A DNA stretch of 64,000 nucleotides from Pseudogemmobacter bohemicus (GTDB taxonomy: Bacteria > Pseudomonadota > Alphaproteobacteria > Rhodobacterales > Rhodobacteraceae), in contig NZ_QNHG01000006.1 of assembly GCF_003290025.1 (NCBI RefSeq), positions 128,260 through 192,259 on the forward strand, read 5' to 3'. Below are positions 24,019 to 31,012 of this stretch, one piece after another. The notes beneath the pieces are model-generated. The model was not told the DNA's origin and did not search any database. It saw only the letters and a list, made by a program, of their open reading frames with translations. How positions within the stretch are numbered: the stretch's first letter is position 1; each line of letters opens with the position of its first letter. The translations under genes and the position numbers were made by a program.

Positions 24019-24867
24019 ATGGTGGCCGCGGGCGCGAAGCTGGTGGTCAATGACCGCGATGCGGGCGCGGTGGCCGCGCTGGTCGCGAAAGGGGCCGGGG
24101 ATGCGGGATCGCTGAAGGCGCTTTGTGCCCGCGCAGAGACGGTTTTCCTCTCGCTGCCGACGCCCGAAGTGGTGCTGGCGGTCGGGCGCGAGATTGCCGC
24201 GCATCCCGGGCGGGTGCAGCGGGTGGTGGATCTGTCGACCACCGGCCCCAAGGTCGAGATGGATCTGGCCGAGGTGCTGGCCGGCGCCGGCATCGCGCTG
24301 ATCGACAGCCCGGTTTCGGGCGGGGTTGCGGGGGCAAAGAAGGGGACGCTCGCGCTGATGGCCGCCGGACCCTCGCCGCATTTCGAAACGGTCGAGCCGC
24401 AGCTGCTGGCTTTGGGCAAGGTGATCCGGGTCGCGGCAGAGCCGGGCAAGGCCCAGGTGATGAAGCTGATCAACAATATCTGCTCGGCGGCCTCGCTCGC
24501 GATCACATCCGAGGCGATGGTGATGGGCGCGAAGGCCGGGCTTGATGCCGATGTGATGATCGAGGTTCTGAATGCGGGCTCGGGCCGCACCTCGGCCAGT
24601 GTCGACAAGATCCCGCGTTTCGTGCTGCCGCGCGGCTTTGATTTCGGCTTCGCGATTGCACTGTCTCTGAAAGACATCCGGCTGTGCCTGGAAGAGGCCG
24701 AACGTCTTGGCTGTCAGATGCTGGTCGGCAATGCGGTCAGGACGCTGTTCTCCATCACCAAAGCCCAGTTCGGCCCCGATGCCGATATGACCGAGATCAT
24801 CCGCCCGCTGGAGGTCTGGGCCGGGGCCGAGCTGCGCGGCAAGGCGGCAGAAGGGGCTGGCGGCTGA
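24019..24867 (+). CDS. 3-hydroxyisobutyrate-dehydrogenase-like protein lacking its N-terminal nucleotide motif
   Basis: 282 residues from the ATG at 24019, chosen because AGGAG lies 6 bases upstream (the frame also has a GTG at 24016). Beta-hydroxyacid dehydrogenase features are clear: LVVNDRD, VFLSLPTPEVV, the substrate signature region IDSPVSGGVAGAKKG, and Lys in KLINNICSAAS. However the usual first 15-20 residues with the Gly-rich GxGxxG Rossmann motif are missing, and no in-frame sequence upstream supplies them. Either the enzyme is inactive or it has an unusual cofactor use. It overlaps the PrpD-type gene by one base. Confidence 0.78.
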   Translation: MVAAGAKLVVNDRDAGAVAALVAKGAGDAGSLKALCARAETVFLSLPTPEVVLAVGREIAAHPGRVQRVVDLSTTGPKVEMDLAEVLAGAGIALIDSPVSGGVAGAKKGTLALMAAGPSPHFETVEPQLLALGKVIRVAAEPGKAQVMKLINNICSAASLAITSEAMVMGAKAGLDADVMIEVLNAGSGRTSASVDKIPRFVLPRGFDFGFAIALSLKDIRLCLEEAERLGCQMLVGNAVRTLFSITKAQFGPDADMTEIIRPLEVWAGAELRGKAAEGAGG

Positions 24868-26216
24868 TGGGCCTCAGCCGCCGGATCGCCGGTTTTGCCG
24901 CCGATCCCGGCCCGCTGCCGGACAAGGTGCGGGCGGCGGGGCGGCGGGCGTTTCTGAACATGGTTGGCTGTGCGATCGGCGGCGCAGGGGAGGCGGCGAT
25001 TGACCGCCTTGTGGCGCTGCTGCCTGCGTTTTCCGGCCCCGCCACGACCAGTCTGATCGGGCGGGGCGCGCGCGCCGATATGCTCTGGGCCGCCTGCATC
25101 AACGCGGCGGCGGCGAATATCTTCGACTATGACGACACCCATATCCCGACCGTGATCCACCCCGCCGCCCCGGTCGGCCCGGCGGTGCTGGCGCTGGCCG
25201 AGAGCCTTGCGGCGGAGGGGAGGCCGGTTCCGGGCACGGCGCTGATCCGCGCCTTTGTCACCGGGATGGAGGTGACCTGCCGCCTTGGTCTCGCGCTGCA
25301 TCCCGTGCATTACACGCGTGGCTGGCATATCACCTCGACCTGCGGCACCTTCGGGGCGGCGCTGGCGGCGGGGCAGATCCTGGGTCTGACCGAGGCGCAG
25401 ATGGTCGACGCCATGGGGCATGCGCTGGCGCAGAATGCCGGCTCGGTCGAGACGCTGGGAACGATGTCGAAAAGCCTTTCGGTCGGGCAGGCGGCCCGGG
25501 CCGGGCTGATGGGGGCGCTGCTGGCACAAGACGGTTTTACCGGCCCGGCGGCGCCGCTGGAAGGGGAGCGGGGCTTCCTTGCGCTGCATTCCGATGCGCC
25601 GGATCTGGCGGCGTTTGACGGTCTGGGCCAGCGGTGGGAGGTTTTGCAGAACACTTTCAAACCTTACCCCTGCGGAGTGGTTCTGAACCCGGTGATCGAG
25701 GCCTGCCTTGCGCTGCATGGCGAGGGGATCGACGCAGACCGGATCGCGCGGGTCACGCTGACCGGGCATCCTTTGCTCAGACAGCGTACCGACCGGCCGG
25801 GGGTTGAGACGGGGCGGCTCGCCCAGGTCTCGGCGCAGCATGCGGTGGCGGTGAGCCTCTTGCGCGGCGAGGCGGGGCTGGCGGCCTTCTCGGATGCCGC
25901 AGTGGCCGGGCCGCTGCTGCGCGCATTCGGCTCCAGGCTGGCTTTTTGTGACGATCCGGGCTTCGCGCTGGAGGCGGCGGAGGTCACGCTGGACCTGACA
26001 GATGGCCGCCGCATCACCCGCCGGGTCGAGGCGGCAAAGGGCGGGCTTGCCCATCCGATGACAGAGGCCGATCTTGCGGCGAAACTGCGCGGCCAGATCC
26101 GCCATAACGGCGCCAGGCTGGACGCCGATGCCCTGATCCGGGCGCTGGAAACGATTGAGGACCGCGACAACGCGGCCGACTTCCTCGCTTTGACGCGAGG
26201 GGCAACAGGAGAGTGA
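24867..26216 (+). CDS. MmgE/PrpD-family protein
   Basis: 449 residues from the ATG at 24867, coupled to the previous stop (TGATG). MmgE/PrpD pattern: RRAFLNMVGCAIGG, NAAAANIFDYDDTHIP, HPAAPVGPAVLALAE, TRGWHITSTCGTFGAAL, KPYPCGVVLNPVIEA. The family contains 2-methylcitrate dehydratase and cis-aconitate decarboxylase. A dehydratase or decarboxylase of a ring-cleavage dicarboxylate (maleate- or succinate-like) would fit the operon. The exact reaction cannot be told. Confidence 0.87.
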   Translation: MGLSRRIAGFAADPGPLPDKVRAAGRRAFLNMVGCAIGGAGEAAIDRLVALLPAFSGPATTSLIGRGARADMLWAACINAAAANIFDYDDTHIPTVIHPAAPVGPAVLALAESLAAEGRPVPGTALIRAFVTGMEVTCRLGLALHPVHYTRGWHITSTCGTFGAALAAGQILGLTEAQMVDAMGHALAQNAGSVETLGTMSKSLSVGQAARAGLMGALLAQDGFTGPAAPLEGERGFLALHSDAPDLAAFDGLGQRWEVLQNTFKPYPCGVVLNPVIEACLALHGEGIDADRIARVTLTGHPLLRQRTDRPGVETGRLAQVSAQHAVAVSLLRGEAGLAAFSDAAVAGPLLRAFGSRLAFCDDPGFALEAAEVTLDLTDGRRITRRVEAAKGGLAHPMTEADLAAKLRGQIRHNGARLDADALIRALETIEDRDNAADFLALTRGATGE

Positions 26217-26217
26217 G

Positions 26218-27417
26218 ATGACCAGACCGATTGCGCCTCCGGTGATGACGCTGACCACCGGCCCCGTCGATGCCTATCCCGAGGTGCTGCGTGCCCTGTC
26301 GCGGCCCGTCCTTTACGATTACGACCCGGCTTTCCTCGAATTCTATGAATCGGTGAATGCGAAAGTGCAGCGCGCCTTCCATACCGACACGCCGCCGGTG
26401 ATCCTGCAGGGAGAGCCGGTGCTGGGGCTGGAGGCCGCCGCCGCCTCGGTCATCGCGAAAGGCGATGTGGTGCTGAACCTGGTCTCGGGTGTCTATGGCA
26501 AGGGTTTCGGTTATTGGGCGGCACGCTATGCCGGCGAACTGATCGAGCTGGAAGTGCCCTATAATGAGGTGCTGACGGCGGCGGCGGTGGCAGAGGCGCT
26601 GAAGGCCCGCCCCGATGTGGCGGTGGTATCGCTCTGCCACCATGACACGCCTTCGGGCACACTGAACCCGGTTGATGAGATCGGGGCGGCGGTGCGCGCA
26701 GCGGGCAAGATCTTCATCGTCGATTCGGTTTCGGCCTTTGGCGGGGTGAAGGTGCTGCCCGAGGATTGCCAGGCGGATATTTTTGTCACCGGCCCGAATA
26801 AATGCCTCGGCTGCCCGCCGGGCCTGTCGCTTTTGCATGTGTCGGAACGGGGCTGGGCGAAGATCGCGGCCAACAAGGACGCGCCGAAGGATTCGATCCT
26901 TTCGATTGCCGACTGGCGGCGCGCGCATCTGGCGGGGCAGGGCTTCCCCTTCACGCCCTCGGTTTCTGAGATCAACGCCCTGGACGCGGCGCTTGATGTC
27001 TACCTCACCGAAGGCGAGGAGGCCGTCTGGGCCCGCCATGCCCTGACCGCCAAAGCCTGCCGCGCCGGAATTCTGGCCGCCGGAATGCAGCTTTGGGCGG
27101 CCCGCGAAGAGATCGCCTCGCCGACCTGCACCGCCGTGAAGACGCCGGACGGGATCGACGAACCGGCTCTGCGCGCGCTGATCCGGGCGCGGTATGGGGT
27201 GATGCTGTCCTCGGGGCGTGGCGAGACGCTGGGTCGCCTGACCCGCATCGGCCATATGGGGCCTACCGCGAAACCGACCTATGCCATGGTGGCGGTGGCC
27301 GCGATGGCGGGGGGGATGCAGGCGATGGGTGTCAGGGGCATCGACCCCGGCGCCGGGGTTGCAGCGGCGCTGGCGGTGATCGACGCGGCGGCGGATAAGG
27401 CGGCGGCCAAGGTTTGA
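26218..27417 (+). CDS. ppat: Pyridoxamine-pyruvate aminotransferase
   Basis: 399 residues, fold-type I aminotransferase. The sequence closely follows the Mesorhizobium enzyme as I remember it: TTGPVDAYPEVLR, VLYDYDPAF, LQGEPVLGLEAAAAS, GVYGKGFGYWA, CHHDTPSGT, VTGPNKCLG with the reactive Lys at 195, and SGRGETLGRLTRIGHMGP with Arg 332 and 341 nine residues apart, as in the two substrate-binding Arg of the characterised enzyme. It converts pyridoxamine plus pyruvate to pyridoxal plus alanine, and uses no bound PLP cofactor because its substrate takes that place. It ends the rightward operon, one base after the PrpD-type gene. Confidence 0.87.
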   Translation: MTRPIAPPVMTLTTGPVDAYPEVLRALSRPVLYDYDPAFLEFYESVNAKVQRAFHTDTPPVILQGEPVLGLEAAAASVIAKGDVVLNLVSGVYGKGFGYWAARYAGELIELEVPYNEVLTAAAVAEALKARPDVAVVSLCHHDTPSGTLNPVDEIGAAVRAAGKIFIVDSVSAFGGVKVLPEDCQADIFVTGPNKCLGCPPGLSLLHVSERGWAKIAANKDAPKDSILSIADWRRAHLAGQGFPFTPSVSEINALDAALDVYLTEGEEAVWARHALTAKACRAGILAAGMQLWAAREEIASPTCTAVKTPDGIDEPALRALIRARYGVMLSSGRGETLGRLTRIGHMGPTAKPTYAMVAVAAMAGGMQAMGVRGIDPGAGVAAALAVIDAAADKAAAKV

Positions 27418-27435
27418 GCCTTTCGCCAGGGCCGT

Positions 27436-27460
27436 TTGTCGTATAGTAACATTGTCATAT
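27436..27460 (+). promoter_or_regulatory. Candidate GntR operator before the regulator gene
   Basis: TTGTCGTAT (27436-27444) and TTGTCATAT (27452-27460) form a direct repeat at a 16-base offset. They match the half-site T-R-T-C-R-T-A-Y seen at 22311-22333 and 29170-29189. A hairpin TGCCGC/GCGGCA follows at about 27464-27485. The site lies about 50 bases before the GntR gene, so autoregulation is likely (inference). Confidence 0.45.
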
Positions 27461-27508
27461 TGGCTGCCGCGCATCATTATGCGGCAACCCCGATCATAGT
27501 GGTATGGA

Positions 27509-28216
27509 ATGAACGGCAAAGCCCTCCCGCTGGAGTTCAGAGTGACCAAGGCCGCTGCTCCGGTGCGCCATTCGGTGACCGAGAGCATCCGCAACTCGAT
27601 CGCGCTTGGCTATTTCACCGCCGGGCAGCGCATTACCGAGCGCGACCTTTGCGAGATGACCGGCGTGTCCCGCACCGCCGTGCGCGAGGCGCTGCGCCAG
27701 CTGGAAAGCGAAGGGCTGGTGCAGGTCGTGCCGCATCGCGGGCCGATTGTCGCCACGCTGACCCCCGAACAGGCCGAGGGCATCTACCAGGTCCGGATCG
27801 AGCTGGAGGGTCTGGCCTGCGAGCTTTTCACCCGCAACGCCACCGATGCGGATATCGCCGCGCTGAAAGCGTCGTTCGAGGGGCTTAAGGGCATCGGCAG
27901 CATGACCGACCCGCTGGAGCGGCTGACCGCCAAGAACGCCTTTTACGAGAGCCTGATCTTCGGCGCCCATAATGAGGCGCTTGGCCATACGCTTTCCTCG
28001 CTGAATGCCCGCGTGATGGTCTTGCGCGCGACCTCGCTGGCGGCACCGGGCCGCACGGCGGAAAGCCTGCAAGAGCTGGAAGAACTGGTCGATCACCTCT
28101 CTGCCCGGCGTGGCAAAGAGGCGAGAAAGCTCGCCGCCCGCCATGTGATGAATGCGGGCAAGGTGGCGATCGAGATCCTGAAAAAGCGCCTCGCCCAGGA
28201 AGCGGCTGAAGGCTGA
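27509..28216 (+). CDS. GntR-family (FadR/FCD subfamily) regulator of the cluster
   Basis: 235 residues. The N-terminal winged helix (about 15-75) contains RITERDLCEMTGVSRTAVRE and ALRQLESEGLVQVVPHRG. A C-terminal FCD ligand domain (about 90-220) follows, with EQAEGIYQVRIELEGLACEL and HNEALGHTLSSLNARV. FCD regulators usually respond to small acids made in the pathway they control. It stands right after the rightward operon and before the convergent SDR, with similar operator half-sites in three intergenic regions around it; it is the likely repressor or sensor of the B6/pyridine genes. Confidence 0.85.
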   Translation: MNGKALPLEFRVTKAAAPVRHSVTESIRNSIALGYFTAGQRITERDLCEMTGVSRTAVREALRQLESEGLVQVVPHRGPIVATLTPEQAEGIYQVRIELEGLACELFTRNATDADIAALKASFEGLKGIGSMTDPLERLTAKNAFYESLIFGAHNEALGHTLSSLNARVMVLRATSLAAPGRTAESLQELEELVDHLSARRGKEARKLAARHVMNAGKVAIEILKKRLAQEAAEG

Positions 28217-28241
28217 AGGCGCCCCGGGGGTTTCGGGGGGG

Positions 28242-28258
28242 GGGGGCTGATCGCCCCC
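28242..28258. terminator. Hairpin between convergent genes
   Basis: GGGGGC (28242-28247) pairs with GCCCCC (28253-28258) across loop TGATC. It lies between the stops of the GntR gene and the opposing SDR gene, so it could serve both strands, but it has no T run. It begins inside a 12-base G tract (28235-28246). Confidence 0.4.
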
Positions 28259-28267
28259 TGTCGGGCG

Positions 28268-29035
28268 TCAGATTCCGGGCGTTGCGCCGCCATCGACATT
28301 GATCACCGTGCCATGGACATAGCTTGCCGCCGGGCTGCACAGGAATCGCAGCACATTGGTGACCTCGTCGGGCTGGCCGTAAGCGGCGATGCCGTGCTCG
28401 ATCCGCATCTCCTCCTGGGCCCCGGCAAAGCTGATGCCACGCTCCGCCGCGCGGGTCTCGATGCGGCGGGCAAGGCGGTCGGTGACGATATGGCCGGGGC
28501 AGAGCGTGTTGATGCGGATGCCCGCGCCTTGCGCGCGTTTCGAGATCGCCTTGGTGAAATTGATCAGCGCGGAATTGACCGGGCCGCCAATGGTGAAATC
28601 GGGCTCGGGCGTATGGGCGCCGACGCCGGAAATATTGACGATCACGCCTTTCGAGGCCTCCAGAGCCTGCCATGCGGCGCGGCAGAACCGCACGCTGGCG
28701 TGGAATTTCAGCGCGAATCCCTCAATGAAATCCTCGTCAGACAGCGCGAGGAAATCGCCGCGTCTGGTGGCGCCGGCATTGTTCACCAGCGCATCGATTC
28801 GCCCGAGCCGGGCCAGCGTCGCGCCGACCACCCCGGCCGCCGCGCCGGGCTGCGAGAGATCGGCTGCGGTGATGACCACCTGCGGCGCGCCGGCAGCCAG
28901 CGCCTCTTGCGCGGTTTCCTCAAGCGCCGCCGCATCGCGCGCCGCCAGCGAAAGCGCGAATCCGTCTTTCGCAAGGCCGATGGCAAAGGCTTTCCCGAGG
29001 CCCCGGCTCGCTCCGGTCACGATGGCGCTGCGCAT
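28268..29035 (-). CDS. Short-chain dehydrogenase/reductase
   Basis: 255 residues from the ATG at 29035, chosen because the Rossmann strand (AIVTGASRGLGKAFA) starts directly after it and a GGGAAAAG site precedes it; the frame itself is open to 29113. NNAG motif (VNNAGATRRG) and catalytic Ser (ISGVGAH) are present. The usual Tyr of YxxxK appears replaced: the corresponding place reads GGPVNSALINFTKAISK, so the active site is non-standard. C-terminal CPGHIVTDRL and a VDGG-type end are normal. It faces away from the BMP-transporter gene and shares candidate GntR half-sites (29170-29189). Substrate unknown. Confidence 0.78.
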   Translation of the reverse strand: MRSAIVTGASRGLGKAFAIGLAKDGFALSLAARDAAALEETAQEALAAGAPQVVITAADLSQPGAAAGVVGATLARLGRIDALVNNAGATRRGDFLALSDEDFIEGFALKFHASVRFCRAAWQALEASKGVIVNISGVGAHTPEPDFTIGGPVNSALINFTKAISKRAQGAGIRINTLCPGHIVTDRLARRIETRAAERGISFAGAQEEMRIEHGIAAYGQPDEVTNVLRFLCSPAASYVHGTVINVDGGATPGI

Positions 29036-29169
29036 GTCTTTTCCCTGTTCTGGCCGCTGAGATCGGCCGTTTTTCTGGCGCCGAGCCATGGAATATGATG
29101 AAAATTCAGTCATCTGACGGAAAATTCAACCAGGGCATCAGGCAGAGGATTTTTTCACATTGTATTACG

Positions 29170-29189
29170 GTATGATAATGTTATCGTAT
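29170..29189. promoter_or_regulatory. Candidate GntR operator upstream of the SDR gene
   Basis: GTATGATA (29170-29177), four bases, TATCGTAT (29182-29189): a near-palindrome made of two half-sites like those at 22311-22333, here with a 4-base spacer. The surroundings (29136-29190) are AT-rich for this genome, as expected for a promoter serving the minus-strand SDR. Confidence 0.45.
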
Positions 29190-29349
29190 TCTTGTGCTGT
29201 CAATCGGGGTCCTGGTGTCTCATGCCGCGGAAAGGGGAATTTCCCCGTGTAACCGCAGCCGGCAGATCGGAAATCCCGTGATTAGGTCCGCCTGGTGGAA
29301 GAAGGGGTCTGATGTTCAGATATGCGGCAAATTGCGCGGTCTCCGGCGG

Positions 29350-29790
29350 TCACTCCGCCGGTTTTGTCGCGCAAAGGGTGCCCCCGGCCGAGGTCGCGCA
29401 ATCCAGCGCGACCGGGGCAGGGGCGGTGCCCGCCCGCCGCTCAAGCGGGATTTCGGCACGGGTGGGCCAGGCATTGCCCTCGGCCCCGCACCAGACCCGT
29501 TGCACCGCCATTTCATCGCCGACCTCGTTCAGGCGGAACACGGTGCCGCTGCCCAGATCATATCCGAACCGGATCTCCAGCGTCTCGCCGGGGGCCGCAT
29601 GGCCCAGATCTTCGGAAAACCAGTGCGCGATTGCCGCACCGCATTCCAGCGCCGCATCTCCGGTATTGGTTATCGCGATTTCCACACTATGCTGCGCGGC
29701 AGATGCCGGTGCGGAATATACCCCGGCGATACTGGCGACGAACGCCAGAACAGGGGTCGTAACAGAAAGTATGCGGGGAAACTGCATCAT
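29350..29790 (-). CDS. Small secreted protein of unknown function
   Basis: 146 residues. A signal peptide (VTTPVLAFVASIAGVYSAPASA, cleaved near residue 31) is followed by a mature domain with five Cys (ECGAAIAHW, QRVWCGAEG, LDCATSAG, LCATK), probably disulfide-bonded and beta-rich. No family recognised. Coding is supported by the signal peptide and the conserved-looking mature part. It is divergent from the BMP substrate-binding gene and might be co-regulated. Start may be either of two consecutive ATG codons; no strong ribosome site is visible. Confidence 0.6.
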   Translation of the reverse strand: MMQFPRILSVTTPVLAFVASIAGVYSAPASAAQHSVEIAITNTGDAALECGAAIAHWFSEDLGHAAPGETLEIRFGYDLGSGTVFRLNEVGDEMAVQRVWCGAEGNAWPTRAEIPLERRAGTAPAPVALDCATSAGGTLCATKPAE

Positions 29791-29877
29791 AAGCCGTAGG
29801 TTCGGAGGTCAACTGACCGGATGGCATCCGGGCCGCGGCTGAGTGTCAACTGTAAAACGACAACAGGGAAAGATGAG

Positions 29878-30912
29878 ATGAAAAAGACCATTACCGGCAC
29901 TGTCAGCCGCTCGGTTCTTGCGCTCGCCCTTATGGGCTGGGCGGGGGTGGCCTCGGCGGATGAGATTGATTCCATTGCGATTCTCGCGCCCGAAATGGGC
30001 ACCGATATGGGCTGGAACCAGCAAGGCGTCGATGCGGCCCGCAAAGCCGGCGAGGCGGCGGGGATCGAGGTTATCGTGGCCGAGAATCTCGGTTACGGCG
30101 ATGTGCGTCCGACGCTGCGCGAACTGGCCGAAGACGGCGCCGATCTGCTGATCGGCCATGCCTCGGGCTACAACACTTCGGCGCCCGAGATCGGCGAGGA
30201 ACTGGGCGTTCCGGTGGCGATTGTCGATATGCCGGACAAGCTGTCGAAGGGTAAGGTTGCCGATTATACCGCGACCGGCTCGGATGGCGCCTATCTCGCG
30301 GGCCGTCTGGCCGCCAAAATGACCCGCACCGGTATTGTCGGTATCGTGGTCTCGGGCGAGCCGCCGTCCTGGAACAATATGTCCATCGCCTTTGCCGAGG
30401 GCGTCAAGGCCGAGAAGCCCGAGGTCGAGGTCCGCTATGCGGTGATCGGGCCGGCCGCCTATGCCGATGCCGCCGGCGGCAAGCGCGTGACGGAAACCGT
30501 GATCGCCTCGGGCGCGGATATCATCTTCGGCCAGGGCAACGGGTCTTCCTTCGGTATGTTGCAGGCGGTGGAAACCACGCCGGCGACCGATGGCGGCAAG
30601 GCCTATTTCATCGACGTGATCGGCGACAAGACCTCGATCGACAAGGGGTATCTCTTGTCCTCGGTCGTCTGGGATCTTACCCCGGTCTATGCCGCGATGA
30701 TTGCCGATCTGAAAGCCGGCACTTACGGCGAGAAGAATTACGACATCAAACTCTCGGATGACAGTCTGCACCTGCTGAAGACCGCCAATATCCCCGATGA
30801 TGTCTGGGCCGAGATCGAGGCGCTGAAGGCCGAGATCATCTCGGGCACGATTAAGGTCGAGGCGAAGTATGACGCCGCGAGCGTGCGTGCCCTGGTGAAA
30901 GCCGTCGAGTAA
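29878..30912 (+). CDS. BMP-family ABC substrate-binding protein
   Basis: 344 residues from the ATG at 29878 (AGGGAAAG upstream; an earlier ATG at 29821 would put a non-signal stretch in front). Signal peptide ends near ASADE. BMP/PnrA-type pattern: SIAILAPEMGTDMGWNQQG, DLLIGHASGYN, ATGSDGAYLAGRLAAKM, IFGQGNGSSFGML. Such proteins feed Nup/BMP importers, which often carry nucleosides. Next to the B6/pyridine genes the ligand may be a pyridine compound such as pyridoxine or pyridoxamine (inference). A strong hairpin lies between it and the ATPase gene. Confidence 0.88.
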   Translation: MKKTITGTVSRSVLALALMGWAGVASADEIDSIAILAPEMGTDMGWNQQGVDAARKAGEAAGIEVIVAENLGYGDVRPTLRELAEDGADLLIGHASGYNTSAPEIGEELGVPVAIVDMPDKLSKGKVADYTATGSDGAYLAGRLAAKMTRTGIVGIVVSGEPPSWNNMSIAFAEGVKAEKPEVEVRYAVIGPAAYADAAGGKRVTETVIASGADIIFGQGNGSSFGMLQAVETTPATDGGKAYFIDVIGDKTSIDKGYLLSSVVWDLTPVYAAMIADLKAGTYGEKNYDIKLSDDSLHLLKTANIPDDVWAEIEALKAEIISGTIKVEAKYDAASVRALVKAVE

Positions 30913-30925
30913 GCGGCGACTGCCG

Positions 30926-30950
30926 GGGCGGGGCCGCACTGGCCCCGCCC
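30926..30950 (+). terminator. Intercistronic hairpin after the binding-protein gene
   Basis: GGGCGGGGCC (30926-30935) pairs perfectly with GGCCCCGCCC (30941-30950) across loop GCACT. There is no T run, so it more likely protects the upstream message or reduces readthrough than terminates fully, giving more binding protein than membrane parts. Confidence 0.6.
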
Positions 30951-31012
30951 GCCAGCGACATTTCCCGCGTGGCCAGAGCGCCGGATGCGGGCTTTCCATG
31001 AAGGACCACTCC

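Noticed and set aside
24714-26258. Minus-strand frame of 514 codons
   Set aside because: Antisense of the MmgE/PrpD gene, Arg/Gln-rich, with no motif.
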